NCBI RefSeq assembly: GCF_032854445.1
Contig: NC_088295.1
Span: 13,503,385-13,567,384 of the forward strand
Origin: Liolophura sinensis
Taxonomy: Eukaryota > Mollusca > Polyplacophora > Chitonida > Chitonidae
DNA: 64,000 bases
Direction of reading: 5' to 3'
Below are positions 1-12,497 of this stretch, piece by piece. Under the pieces are notes generated by a model. It saw nothing but the letters and a program-made list of their open reading frames with translations, ran no database searches and was not told the origin of the DNA. A program made the translations under genes and the position numbers. Numbering within the stretch: position 1 is the first letter of the stretch; each line of letters begins with the position of its first letter.

Positions 1-1095
1 AAAATCCATCAGGTGTCAGTGAAAGGTGGTTTTTAATGTAAGACAAAAACAAATGCTTGGGTTGATGGTTTGGTTCATTAATTATTGTAGAAGATGCTGT
101 CATGGACATTCAAGTGAAGTATTTCTCTTCATGAGTGGGAAAGTCTTGTTGGGAATGTACATTTTACTCCTTCTGTTCATTGGGTTATATATAAATGTTG
201 GTCAAATCACACGTGGAGAGAATCTAATATTACAGTGTTATTTATAATGCCTGTCTCCCAATATAACAATCTAGCATCGTGGTTGCCTGGAAGGATGACT
301 GGCCACATTTGGTTGTTTATCCAACATCTGTCTGCTATTTGAATAGAACTTCAGAAGAAAACCCACATCCACACTTACAGTCTACTGCTGACCAGAATAA
401 CTTCATTCCAAAGGCATGCCAATTGAAGATTTGATGCCCACCTGTATAGAGCCTCTATACATAGATACCTGCAGCAACTGCTCCAAGCTCTCCACAGTTA
501 TTACATACATATATACAAGTACACGCTGTACATACAGTATTTTTAAATAACATGGGACAAACATCTTATTGGGTTTGGTAAATTTCCCACTGCTGATTAT
601 ATAGTGACTAAATGCATTAATCTTTTTAATAATTCAGATTTTATAGATAGATATGAATGTTAACATGTACATTGACACGCACATCTTATATCGGTTATGT
701 GTTAATTCGTGTAAAGGTATTAGCTGTACCTTTGATTACATGTAGTAAATAACCAAGTAGTTATATCAACTATAGGACACCTGAACTCAATAAGACAGAG
801 TTAATGATTTAGTTACTTCCCCTTTGTACAAGTGGACGAAAAAAAAAAGCCTTGAAAATGTATGACCAATAATTTTGTAATCATGTGTGTCAAGTGACAC
901 TGATATTTACATAAATGGTTGGCACATGTTTGCAAATACTGGAAGAATTATTTAAGAGCTTTAAATAAACCTGAAGAAAGTGGAAGAAAATGTATGGATT
1001 ATGTATCTGCATGTATGAATTACTCTATGTGTGATGATAGTGTGTGAATGAATTTTGAGTTTAAATGTACATATTTTTCATATACTTTGATGCAG
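1..1095 (+). other. Intron of the ALP-like gene
   Basis: No exon could be supported here. Open frames are short, AT-rich and lack family similarity. The PDZ exons expected upstream of 1096 are not in this stretch. Confidence 0.7.
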
Positions 1096-1237
1096 AGGTG
1101 CAGTTAAAATCTGGAAACCTCAGGTCACCCCTCTGTCAGAACTCCGCCCCACAGAGCTCCGTAAGGTTACCACGGCAACAGGGGAAGAAATCATGCCCAT
1201 GCAGAAGACATCTCTAGTCATCAACAAACCCCAAGAT
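1096..1237 (+). CDS. PDLIM3: ALP-like gene, linker exon after PDZ
   Basis: Encodes a basic linker starting RGAVKIWKPQV, between TTTGATGCAG and the donor GTAAGA. The acceptor before 1096 is preferred over a second AG at 1102-1103 because it leaves the same split arginine codon as the PDZ/linker junction of the downstream paralogue (29681/34894). Confidence 0.75.
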
Positions 1238-4200
1238 GTAAGAAATTAATATGCATTGTACACCATCTGAGCAGTATTCAAATCATCGGCCTTTATTTTT
1301 ATGAATGTTCAGGCTGATACAAAATGTTGAATTATGAAGTGATTCTCCACATGCTTTTGTGAAGTGTGCTAATTTATCCATTTGCTGTCATATAAACTGA
1401 AAATGTTTTATGATGATTGGAACAGCTGGGTATGGTGTATAATGTTCTAATGACCTACATACAGGAGCTGGTTGAACTCAGTGCATGACCTCTTGTAACA
1501 GATGAACTTTGACAGGGAAAAATAATAGAGTGTCATTATTACATTATCTGGATGAACTAAGTGTGAAGAGACATCCTGCACTGAAGTATTTCACATTGCC
1601 CGCATGGTGAACTTTGCTGGGTGCAGGTACTCTAGGCTGCCATAGGATAGGCCTCAATGCTTTTACTTAAACACTTGCAAGTAGAGAATTTGGAGTTGGA
1701 ACGTACTGTTTTATTAGAGAAGAAAAAAGAGGTAAACAATGCCCTTGTACAATGCAAACTGTCAGATATGTTAAGCAACTTTTTTTTATTAAATCTGGGA
1801 CAGATAACTTTTGGCCGAGTCACATTTACAATAACATGTGTCCTGAAAAAAGTTTCACAAAAAGTTATTTAGAGTAGATGAACGATTGAGAAATTGAGGA
1901 GCTGAGCATTTGTTAACTTAAGAAGTCCTTAAATGAAAGGGATGTCATTTGTACCTTCAGAACATGGGGGGATAGGTGATCAGTAAATTAACGTCATCAG
2001 AAGTTTCAAAGGAGGACTTTACTTTTAGGGACGAAAGAGTTCTATTCATAAGTAACATATATTAAGATATCCCAGATATAGCAATTGACATAACACACTG
2101 ATGAAACACAGGTGTGTAATTAACACATTATAGAATAGTAAAATTAGTTTCATGACAAGTTGAACATGATATACCTATTTAGCACACATACTCATATTTT
2201 TCATCATGGCCTTGTCTGTTTTTTTCTAATGTCTTTGTAATCTTTTTTCTTTGGTTGAGCTACAGATTCATAATGAAATGTTATATGCAGCATGTTAAAC
2301 AAAACACTATTGTAGGTTATATTGTGGAAAATTTGTGACATTTTTTCATTGCAATCTATCTTCCTCACTGTAAATTAATTTACCCATAGGCCTGACACTG
2401 TCTTTGCATTTTGCTCACAAAACTGATGGATCTTTTTATTTGACAAAACAAAAACAAAATACCCCGTGCGTCATTGCATGAAAACAATAAAGCATGCATT
2501 ATGTGTGTAACCCTGCGAGAAATGAAGAGGGGCTTATAGTGTTTACATGTTTGTCTTGTCTCTGTGTTCAGGAACCTCTGAATATTGGCAGCAGTCACAA
2601 CCGCTCAGCCCAGCCATTTGGTATGAGCAAGCAAGCTAACCCCACCCTCACCCACTCCCAGTACAACAGTCCCATGGGTTTGTATACAGCGGAGAATATC
2701 GCTCAGACGTACTCAAATACCGCCCGAGGGGTGGCTGATCAGATGCAAGGGTGAGTCTTCACCTGATTCGTATACAGATTTCTGCTAATATTCAGTTGGC
2801 TTGGTAGTAATTTGTAAACATGCATTTTCACCAGTATAATCAATGCACCACAGGCTTTGTATGATGAGAGGACTTCCACCTGTTGGTTTGAGAAGTTAAA
2901 ATTTTTGGAATACGTTTTGGATGCTAAAGAGTAGAAATTTTAAGTTAGACTCTTAGAAAGGTTTTTTGTTTGAGACATGACAATCATTGGTGTCATCTTG
3001 GACTTTTTTATTTTATTTTACATTTTTTTGTCTCTTATATTTTTTTGTTCCCATTATAGGTTGGACTTGGATGATAAGAATGTTGGCACAAAAATGTCTG
3101 GCACATATCAGGTGTTAGGGGAAGGAGGGACGGAAGTGGGTTCAAGCTATGGGCAACAACCAGGTGACAACGACCAACAACAAACCCCCTCACCATCTTC
3201 CCAGAATGCATCACCTCCTCCCCAGAATGTTTCACGTCCTTCCCAGAATGAATTGGAACCACCTTCCACGGAATCGCTGTACCCTGTGACTGACATTAGC
3301 CCTAACTCTGGTGTTAACAGATTGGGGTTTTCTACTAACTCGCATGCACAGTCTCGATCATTTAGAAAGATACAGGATGAGTTGTCTGAAGAAAGTACGT
3401 TATATTTTTATGCTTTATTATATATACGGTAGTCCAATATTTGTAATCTATTCTTGACTAATACTAACCAATGCATATACTTGATATTCAGGATAATATT
3501 CAGATTGAGTCTATTTGTTATGAGAAAAATTTCATAGTGTGTTCTTATAGATGATAATTTCTGTGTTTTTCATGCCAGTATTTTCAGCAGGGTGGGTTAG
3601 GTGGATGGATGGTTTTCTTCATTGGGTGTCTATGAGTTTAGTTTAATTTGTTATATTGTAATTGAGGAAGAATTTGTAAAAACATTTTAGAAAAAGAAAG
3701 AATTATTTTCTTGGAGACAAGAGCACAGGTAAGTATGGTTGGCATATGTATATATACTTGAATGTGTACAAAAGCAACAGTCTGTAAAGTGTTCATAACC
3801 CCTGAGCATGAGGTGTGTTGTGTATGAGTAGACACATGGAACATATGAGATCTTTCTCAGACGTGTACTTTGAATATCTGCTGGCAAAACATTTTGTGGT
3901 TTAAATCGTCATATTGTTGACATAACAATGAGACTGCCTTTTGGCAAGTCTTCTTGATTTTTTTTTTTTTTTTATAACATTTTATACCAACCCTGTTTGT
4001 CTGGAGAATATAAGATTAAGAGTACATAGTGTGGGTTCTTTGCTCTCGGCCTTTGTGTTTGCTCAGTTGTTCATATGGAGTTTATGGTCAGACTTCAATC
4101 TTCTTGGTTTGAGGTGTCGCTCTTGGACCACCGTATTTAGTGTAGACTGTCATGCCTTCTCATTTGTGACTACATATGTTTGCCATACACACTGATGTTT

Positions 4201-6561
4201 GTATACGGTAGTGTGTTATACACATCATGTTGCATCAGTATGTGTTGTCACTTTTTCCTGGTGGTTTAATTCTAAATGAGTTAGATCTTCCGGAAGTACA
4301 TGTATGTCATTCTGCTCTATTTGACAGTGTCTACGTCTTTATCTAAGGACTCTTTTGACTCTATTGAAAACACAAAACTATGCATAATTAGCAGGACAAT
4401 ATGTATGTGTAGAGATCTTTGATTGGACTACATAGTAGTTTGGACTTTTGAAGTTTTGAAGAATTTCATTCTTGGAAAGTAGTGGCTGTAGCTCGTCCAA
4501 CCCCCTGATCTGGCTATATATCTTGTGTAATGAATGTTTTTATGGGAATTGATCTTACCGGTAATCTATATTTTATAGAAATGGTTCTCACGAATAGTGA
4601 CTAATTGAAAGCGTCCTTGTTTAATAAGCTAATTTGTGATATGTGAATGTCTTATTGGTTTTATTGGCAGGTTTGAACATTTCTAAATTTCTGGGGCTCA
4701 AATATGTGTATTTCTGGTCCAAGAAAGAGATGTGGGTATACATATTCCACTGTGTTTCAAATGCTTGTCTGGCAAGGTTTGGTCATTAAATTAAGTTGTG
4801 TGTCTAGCTGCACATTTGTATGTGGGGGGTTTTGACTTGAATGGCATTTCTTTCAAGATTGTTGTAATTCGTCAGGGCATGGATATACGCAGAAATGCAA
4901 TTATGCATGATAGACAATTTAATAATATGCACAAGTAGTCTGTATGTATTTAGGTGTAGCATGCAGATGTGTGTCTGCATGTTGTGTTGTAAAAACAACA
5001 GTATAAGCCCCAGAGTTATCAACTGATGATTTTTGTAACTTACATGTGGTATTTGTCTACTATTCATATAGCATGTTCATGTTACAGACAACCCATCCAA
5101 CTTATTTTTAATAACATTGCCATAGATAAAGCTCTACATGTATAGTAGATGTAGTAGGCCTCATCACTGGTTTAGCCTGTTTTATAACAGTCTACAGTCT
5201 ACAATCTACAGTCTAGTGACTTGGATACTGTGACCTTTCAGTAGGTTACGTGACCTGCTAATATTTGCACACCATTTTCATGTGTAGAATAACATATATT
5301 TCAACCTGGAATACTTAATATACGTCTTTGTGGTATAATGGATTTCAACAAACCTGCTGGTCGATCTGGTTTGTGAATATTACAAAGTATTAAAAATTAA
5401 AACAAAAATTTGTAAGTATGGTATTTAACACATATAACATAAATATAATAATAAAACTTGAACATGTCATGTTTTCACTGCATGTAAAATGGCTTGTGCC
5501 TGATGTCCATGTTTTGGTTCCTGACCAGGTGGCTTCCGCTCTGTGAAAGCGCCCCAATATGACCCGTCCGTTAAGAAGCAGGAGAAGCAACAGTTGATGA
5601 GGTGTGGTGGTTGTGATATGCTGGTGACGTAAGTATGTACATTGTCAAGCATTCATCTTCAAGCACAAGCATTTTACACTGGTTGTGTGAGAGAATACAT
5701 CAATTGCAACTTCTTCAAAATGACAAGCAAGATTTTGAATCTTTTGACAGGCATCCATTGACAGTTTTTCTTTTAATTCTTCAAGAAAACCAAACTTCTC
5801 ATGAGCTGGCAGTGACTTCAGCTATAGAAACCGTGTCATATTAAACCCCAGACTAAAATTGTACTCATTGTAGAATGTTATACTGCCATCTGTTTTGTCT
5901 GACATCTGTCTGTACATACAGGTTTCACTGTTTATAGTGTTATAAATCAGGAGGCACCTAATTCTTGTACTCATGACTGTTCACAGTGGTGTTTGTGCCA
6001 GAGTAACCATTGGAGTCACTTATGTTAACAGTAATAATATAAGGCTCTGGAGTCACTTGTCTTATCGTTCATTGGTCACAGTAGTGTTTGTGGGATGAGC
6101 CTGAGAAGTCATTTGTGATAATATAGTGGTCATTTTTCACAGTGGTGTTTGTGTCCGAGCCTCTGGTGTCCCTTACCATGTCCAGTGCTTTAAATGCACG
6201 TCATGCGGAATGAACCTGAAACAGAAAGGTAAGTTTTGCCCTTCATTGCTTCAATTCATTGCAAAAAATTCATGTTAATTTTGTTTGTTTATTCCAAAAA
6301 TCAGACTTAATCAATGTTCTGTCAAAGCAACACTGGCTGCATTGGTGAGGAAATGTAGAAATTTAAGGTTTTTCTTTTCAAGAAAACAGTGCATTTTCTC
6401 CTTTTTTTTTTGCAGATTATGTCCAGTTGTATTTTAACTTCAGTGAAAATTCTGTTGTAGGATTTTTTGTTGTGGAAGGCAAGCTGTATTGTGAAACTCA
6501 TGCCAAACGTGTGGCACAACCTCCGTCGGAAAACCTTGTGGCTACTGCTGTCTACAGGTAA
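1096..6561 (+). CDS. PDLIM3: ALP-subfamily PDZ and LIM domain protein, 3' part (ZM plus single LIM)
   Basis: Six exons (1096-1237, 2572-2750, 3060-3394, 5529-5628, 6143-6228, 6461-6561) join in one frame and give 313 residues ending at TAA 6559-6561. All introns are GT-AG and phases agree. Visible residues 76-101 hold a ZASP motif (SQYNSPMGLY). Residues 244-294 form one LIM domain with zinc ligands C244, C247, H264, C267, C270, C273, C291 and H294. The ending after the LIM (YCETHA, then PPSEN and a short hydrophobic tail) matches vertebrate ALP proteins (PDLIM1-4), which also stop just after one LIM. Family role: PDZ binds alpha-actinin, ZM targets Z-discs and stress fibres, LIM binds partners. 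The PDZ exons must lie before base 1. The same family lies downstream at 21.7-43.5 kb. Oddities: the stop is embedded in a splice donor, and degenerate copies of an acceptor precede exon 6143. Orthology to a particular vertebrate PDLIM is not resolved. Confidence 0.9.
1238..2571 (+). other. Intron of the ALP-like gene
   Basis: GTAAGA...TTCAG intron of 1.33 kb. Nothing else recognisable was seen on either strand. Confidence 0.8.
2572..2750 (+). CDS. PDLIM3: ALP-like gene, ZM (ZASP motif) exon
   Basis: Acceptor TGTTCAG, donor GTGAGT. Encodes EPLNIG followed by the ZM core SQYNSPMGLYTAENI. It ends on a split glycine codon (GG|G), the same phase as the ZM exon of the downstream gene, so the two exons look homologous. 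Confidence 0.9.
3060..3394 (+). CDS. PDLIM3: ALP-like gene, disordered linker exon
   Basis: Acceptor TTATAG, donor GTACGT. Low-complexity linker with a short imperfect repeat around SPSSQNASPPPQNVSRPSQN. It ends with a helical SRSFRKIQDEL stretch, a motif type that recurs in the linkers of the neighbouring Enigma gene. Confidence 0.85.
3395..5528 (+). other. Intron of the ALP-like gene
   Basis: A 2.1-kb intron with a T-tract near 3960 and otherwise unremarkable AT-rich sequence. No exon or repeat family recognised. Confidence 0.75.
5529..5628 (+). CDS. PDLIM3: ALP-like gene, first part of LIM domain
   Basis: Acceptor GACCAG, donor GTAAGT. Encodes a basic run (VKKQEKQQLMR) and then the first zinc pair CGGC of the LIM domain. 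The phase joins cleanly to both neighbours. Confidence 0.9.
5983..6170 (+). repeat. Diverged tandem copies of the acceptor/exon boundary of the LIM exon
   Basis: The string around CACAGTGGTGTTTGTG that begins the exon at 6143 occurs in similar form near 5986 (CACAGTGGTGTTTGTGCCAG) and near 6079 (CACAGTAGTGTTTGTGGGA). GAGTCACTTGT-type and TAATAATATA-type words lie between the copies. This looks like a short local duplication of the exon start. Confidence 0.7.
6143..6228 (+). CDS. PDLIM3: ALP-like gene, middle of LIM domain
   Basis: Acceptor TTTCACAG, donor GTAAGT. Carries HVQCFKCTSC, which supplies four zinc ligands including the inter-finger pair. The intron just upstream has two diverged copies of this exon start. 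Confidence 0.92.
6461..6561 (+). CDS. PDLIM3: ALP-like gene, end of LIM domain and stop
   Basis: Acceptor TTGTAG. Encodes the last zinc pair (YCETHA) and the short ALP-type C-terminus, ending VYR-stop. The sequence AG|GTAACA at 6556-6563 is also a plausible donor; using it would remove the stop codon. Confidence 0.88.
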
Positions 6562-9500
6562 CACTGACCTTACACAGGATCAGGTCAGCTGTAAGATGTG
6601 GCTTACTGTTGGCTATTAGGTGCCTTGTGTCTATTTATGCAATAACCTAAAATTTCGCCAGTGACTATGTAGCACATTTTTTTCTATTGACCTGATGTGC
6701 TTCTAGGTTTGTTTACAAACTAGTATGATATCCAGCTGGAATAATGTAATTTTCAACACCAAAAGACATATTTTATGGTGTTTATTTGCCTGCAAAAGTG
6801 TATTTTAGTGGGTGAAATTTTAAGATAATTTAAAGTCTGAAAATGGTACTGTTTAATATTGAATCTGAGGGCAGTATTATGGGTTAATATCCAGAATGCT
6901 CCAGAATTTGTTACTTGGAATGAGTGTAGCAGGTACTTAGACTGGATTACATTGTCTGTGTTATTATTATATATATATTTCAACAGTGTGTAAGATTCAG
7001 GTGTTCTTCCTTTAAAAAAGTGTTGGTGCCATTTTGTCACCTTATGTATGGTTACCATGTTTGTTGCTGATGAAGAGGAGTCTGCCATGGTGCGAAATGT
7101 TCGTGTGAGTTCAGGGTGGTTGTGAAGGGCATTAGCCCTAGATGGTAGGACTATTGTTAGTCCTTTGTAGTTCAAGTTTAACTGTGGTGACGTGTATAGA
7201 TGTCACGTTGTGTGGGATAATAGTCTAGCTTTTGACCACCATACAAGGGAATGTAGCTATAGTTACGGTGTGCCACTCCCTCTGTAACTGGAATGTGAAT
7301 AGCATGTATGAGCACTACCAGACAAGGATGTGGACAGTCAAGTAAATTAAGAGGAGAAATTGCTAAGAGATTTTACTCAGAACATTGAAAAGGTTATTGT
7401 TATTTTTCTCCATTTGACGATGCTAGCCATTTCTAGGCCCATACTTGCAGGTGAAATAAAAAAATGCCCTATTTTTTATAAATGTAATGTCTCAGTGACA
7501 GAAAAGGATATGCCTATGTATGTGTATCTTCTGTATTTTACCTATAGTTAAGCATTATTTTTGACTGCTGTTGGCTTCAGCATTTAAATTTATTTCTTAC
7601 AGGTAAATGTCTGCAGCAAACCCCAGAAATCTGAGACACATGTTTGACAGTGTATCAGATGACAGATAATTCCATCCTCATGCTGGGATCTTTGATCAGA
7701 TTGTTCAAGATAGATGCCAAAGAATGACTGTATAACCACAACAACTGTGAGACATAAAAGTTTCATATATGGACTCTGCAGTTGATTCAGAATTTGAGTA
7801 TTCAATTCAAACTTTCTGTGCATTAATTTATGTTCTCTTCAGATTCTTGACTTTCAGTACTGACTTAATTGTGGCATAATAACACTTTTGAAATGAGTCT
7901 CTTATTTTTTCAGGATGCATTTTTGCAACAGTTTGTCTCAGTGTTGTATCTGATATTCTGGATGCATATTTTTCTGAGTTTACTCCATGTTTTGTTGTTT
8001 CCTGTGTTAACTTGCCTCAAACTTTGACGACAAAATTTGGATTTGGTGACATTTCTTTTCTTCATTTTTTTTTAAAACAAGCCGTTTATATATTTGTTTC
8101 CAGTTCACACTTTTCAAACCTTTTTCACATACATGTCATAAATTAATTATGTCTTTTTTCTATGTTCTAGTGAATATGGTAGAATGATAGGTGCTCTGGC
8201 ATAATTCTTTTTTTGGTAAAGGTATACATTTTGTTATCAGTGTTTTTTAAATTGTTTTTGTAAGGTTGAAATTCTCTGTCACTCAATGCTACATGGACCT
8301 AAATGGACAAGTAGAAATGTTTTTGTTTTTAGTGAGGTTGTATTTTTGTACAGTGTGACTTAAGTTGAAATTTTGCCGTATATGTGCAATTGACATTGAC
8401 TAGATTTATTTTCTGATGTCTGTATTTAATGTCTGCCATGTGGACAAACACAGTTATTCGTATAATAGTTGAAAACCACATGATTACTCATATTTCTTAT
8501 GTTGTAAAAGTTAATCTCACAAGTTATTCTGTGTTTTTTAAAGATGTACTAATTTCTGTGCAGTGTTTCCTTTTACAAGATGATTGACAGATAGGTTTAG
8601 AAGTAGGGAGTTGGATGACGAGAACAGAAAAGGAGCCATTCCTTTCAAAAAGTATTGTGGTGAATTAGGTTTTTATTTTGATTGTAGCTATTTTATTCAT
8701 GACTCATGATGTGAATACCGTGGAAATCACATGGTTTCACACAGGGCTCTAAATTTAGTATAGACATGGGAATTAGTATAATTCACATGGGAATAAACTA
8801 CATATTCTTCCAACTTTTACTGTTGGAACTGAGTAAAACAGATTTCTAATTTCTGAAGCAACCATCTGAATATACTAGTTACAAGTCACACTTCCGGAGT
8901 TTTGCAGATAAAACGCTGTTAAATGCGTCATACTCACTTCTAGTTCAGTGATGTTAAGGGTGTGGCCTACAGATATATTACCGTGCACTAAAACTTATGT
9001 CTCCTGAGTTTGAAGAAGATCTGAGCGAAAGCTGGGGTGAAGAAGAACCATGCTGCTGTAGTTTGCTTACACGGTGCAAGATTTGTGGTGCAATCATATG
9101 GTAAGGAGGACAGAATTGTGTATGCCCATCATCAATTTGCTATCAACATCTGTGCTATAATGGAAGAAATCAGTGCGAAATCAGTTTTGTGTGAGACAAA
9201 TGGTGCAAGTATGATATTTGTTGTTTTTTAACAAATTCTACACATGCTGTTGTTCACATAAAATAGCTAGATATTATTGCTGTAGCATCTCTTACTGGTT
9301 GTACGAAGAGGGTCGTTAGTGTTGTTTGTGGTGTGCAGTTGATCTGTTACATTATTGGTATTAATAAGAACATCATATTCTGTGGAACACAGTATGGTTA
9401 GTGATAGAATTCTTGTTTCATTGTTGGTAAGATTTAGAAACATCTGTTTCGACTAGGGAGGGTCCTTGTGATAGGTGCATATTATAAGATGTGTTCAGAG

Positions 9501-11073
9501 TTAATACTGTAATCCATTTTACACATTCATTAAAAACACAGTTTTATTGTCAGTGATTCCAGAATATATACATTCACAATACTGGTAGAATGTATGCGTG
9601 CAAAAAAGTGATGCAAAAAAAGTGATAATTAAAGAAAGCAGAAATACCCTTTCCAAGGCATAGTTGAAGAAGTGTGGCATATTCCAGCATAATGGCTTTT
9701 AAAATTGGAAAAATGCTTATAGTGGTGTTGTCATGGAAAATATTTCAACAAGCTTTGTTATAAATTTATTTGTACCTTTTCCAAATTGTTTTTGTCACCC
9801 TTTATATTGTGTTATTTTATTTCTAATTATAAAAATTGTCATACTGCATTTGGTCTATGTTTTTTTTTTCATTTTAACTTTATTGTATGTGCATTATTTA
9901 TACACATTGTTTCACATCCCAGAGAAAGAAAGCAAACCTTGCTTGTTCTTTTTTGTGCTCTTAAGACAGAATTATTTTGCATGTACATGTATAAAAGTTT
10001 CATTTGTTTTTGACAGTTTCTGTCATTTATGTTATGGTCTTCTGCATGGTTAGCTGTATAGCTATTTTATATTGATAGACTTTGTTGTAGAAGTTTTATT
10101 ATAGTTCAATTAATTTAACAATGCAAATCTATCATGAAACAGACTAAATCGTTTACTGTCCTTGAATAGCAGCTGTTCAAAGACCGCCTGCATAAAGCTA
10201 AGCCACCTAGAGTGTTGCTTTGTTTTTATGGCCTATATTTAAGGCATACTTTTTTTATAGCCATGGCTATAGTTGTAAATGATGCAAGACAAATTAAAAG
10301 AAGAGGAGTGAAGATGAAAAGCCAATTTCAAATTCATTCTTTATCTGGTTTCCTTTAACTGTTTGCGTTCATCAAACGTGCTTACATGTTATGTTATGAG
10401 CCTTGATTGTGTTGCTGTCGAGTCTGTACAGATCTAAATGTGCATGCATGCTAAACTTCAGGGCTTGTACATATTTGCTGTTATTATAGGTTCAGATTTG
10501 GTCTTTGAGCACTGGAGGGCAGATGTTTAATTCTTCACTAAAATGTAAAGCCATAATTAATTTGTTGGCCAGTATATATAAAAGGATGTTGTTATCCGCA
10601 AGGTTGCTATGGTTAAACAAGACTATAGAATGAGAAGCCATCAGTGTAATCTTCTATTCTGACGTTGATAAATATATCATCGGTTAGTTGGAAATAACCC
10701 AGGTATGCCAGCCATCAAACAAACTGGCGGTTATTTCGACCTTGACATACCTCCGATCAACCCAAAGATTTTGCAATTACATTAGCGGAAATTCCAACAT
10801 TAGTATACAACCTGTCAACCAAAAGCATTGTTCTTCTAATTCAAATATTTGCATACAACCTTGCCCCCCCCCCAAAAAAAAAAAATAGGTAGACCACCGG
10901 CCAGCTGAAGGAAGTTTTTATTTCTAACATTGGCATACTATATGGCAGCCAAAAAAGTCAGTGTGTGTGACAGTGCCATTCCGCCTGCCAACAAAAACCC
11001 TGATTCCACTCTCGCTGTTCGTTGGTCCTTGGTGAGAATAATTAAGCAGTTGACGACGCTTGTGAATTGACCG
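6562..11073. other. 3' UTR and intergenic sequence without a recognised gene
   Basis: AT-rich sequence that probably starts with the 3' UTR of the ALP-like gene. Open frames here (for example hydrophobic ones near 9.7-10.05 kb) are short, T-rich and lack homology. A 9-bp inverted repeat (GAAATAACC near 10691 and GGTTATTTC near 10730) precedes a C-tract and A-tract at about 10.86 kb. I see no gene. Confidence 0.6.
7455..7460 (+). terminator. Candidate polyadenylation signal of the ALP-like gene
   Basis: An AATAAA about 0.9 kb after the stop codon, followed by A- and T-rich sequence. Another AATAAA lies near 8793. Choosing between them needs transcript ends. Confidence 0.35.
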
Positions 11074-11438
11074 AATGTGCTGTCTAATGTGCTGTCTAAT
11101 GTGCTGTCCAAGGTGCTATCTAATGTGCTGTCCATTGTGCTATCTAATGTGCTGTCCAATTTGCTGTCTAATTTGTTGTCCAATGTGCTGTCTCATATGC
11201 TGCCTAATGTGCTGTCCAATGTGCTGTCCAGTGTGCTGTCTGATGTGCTGTCAAATGTGCTGTCTCATGTGCTGTCTAATGTGCTGTCTGATGTGCTGTC
11301 TGATCTGCTGTCCAATGTGCTGTCTAATGTGCTGTCCAGTGTGCTGTCTAGTGTGCTCTCTAATGTGCTGTCTGATCTGCTGTCCAATGTGCTGTCTACT
11401 GTGCTGTCCAGTGTGCTGTCTAGTGTGCTGTCTAATGT
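11074..11438. repeat. 12-bp minisatellite (GTGCTGTCTAAT unit, about 30 copies)
   Basis: Nearly uninterrupted copies of a 12-base unit with C/T and A/G changes mostly at positions 8-11. Because 12 is a multiple of 3, several frames on both strands stay open for 80-130 codons and translate to cysteine/leucine or DSTL repeats. Those frames are best read as by-products of the array. Confidence 0.93.
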
Positions 11439-11825
11439 CGCTGGTGGGAAACTTTTGTCAGTAACATGCTAAGGATATATGGTTTACCCCGGGCACTTCG
11501 GTTTTCTGCACCCATAAAACTTAGCGCTGTGTATAAGCGAACAATTCCTGACTATGGCATTAACCAACATTCAGATATATAAAACCATGACTATTCTGAC
11601 AATGGCAGACCAGCGGTCAGCTCTGAAAGTCAGTAGTCATATAAGACGGACATGGGGACACCATTACGCATTGTGTCATACTGACGGATAACTCGGCATT
11701 GAGATGCGAGTCAGCCTAAAATGTATCCCGTATATAGTCCACACAGAAAACATTTGTTCCCAAATAAAAGGATGGTTAAAGTGGAGAAACATGTCTCAAT
11801 AATGTCAATCAATATATCAAGTATA

Positions 11826-12497
11826 TGCGATATTCCATTTGTGAATTTCCGATATCAAAGTCGAGTATGCGATGTTCTGTGTGCGAGTTTTCAATGATGT
11901 GTGACGTCAAGTATATGCGAGTTTCCACTGATGTCAACGTCGAGTATATGCAATGTTTCATGTGCCAGTGTCCAGTGATGTCAGAGGTCAAGTATATCCG
12001 ATATTCCATGTACAAGTTCCCAATGATGTTAGATTTCGAGTATGCGATATTTCAGCGTGCGAGTTCCCAATGATGTTAGATTTCGAGTATGCGATATTTC
12101 AGTGTGCGAGTTTCCAATGATGTCAGATGTCGGGTATATCTGATATTCCATGTGCGAGTTTCCAGTGATGTTAGACGTGGAGTGTGCGATATGCCATGTG
12201 TAAGTTTCCAGTGATGTCAGACGTGGAGTGTGCAATATTCCGTGTGCAAGTTTCCAGTGATGTCAGACGTGGGGTATGCAATATTCCGTGTGCAAGTTCC
12301 GGTGATATCAGACGTGGAGTATGCAATATTCCACGTGCAAGTTTCCAGTGAAGTCAAACGTCGAGTACGTGATACCCCATGTGCGAGTTTCCAGTGATAT
12401 AAGAGGTGGAATATACGAGATCCCATGTTCGAGTTTCCAATGATGTCAGATGTCGAGTATGTACGATATTCCATGTGCGAGTTTTCAGTAATGTTAG
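11826..12497. repeat. 46-bp minisatellite (about 14-15 diverged copies)
   Basis: Unit resembles GTTTCCAGTGATGTCAGACG followed by TGGAGTATGCAATATTCC and GTGTGCAA. Best-preserved copies are between 12160 and 12400; outer copies are more diverged and vary by 1-2 bases. It begins about 390 bases after the unrelated 12-bp array. Confidence 0.88.

Noticed and set aside
9037..9231. ORF of 64 codons with a moderately normal composition
   Set aside because: Isolated, short and without any motif; could be chance in long intergenic DNA.
9733..10053. Hydrophobic ORF of 106 codons
   Set aside because: T-rich sequence gives hydrophobic residues by composition; an overlapping frame is equally open and no motif is seen.
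11075..11472. Long open frames with MCCLMCC or MLSNVLS repeats, and DSTL repeats on minus
   Set aside because: They are produced by a 12-bp tandem repeat (multiple of 3) and have no splice or promoter context or non-repetitive domain.
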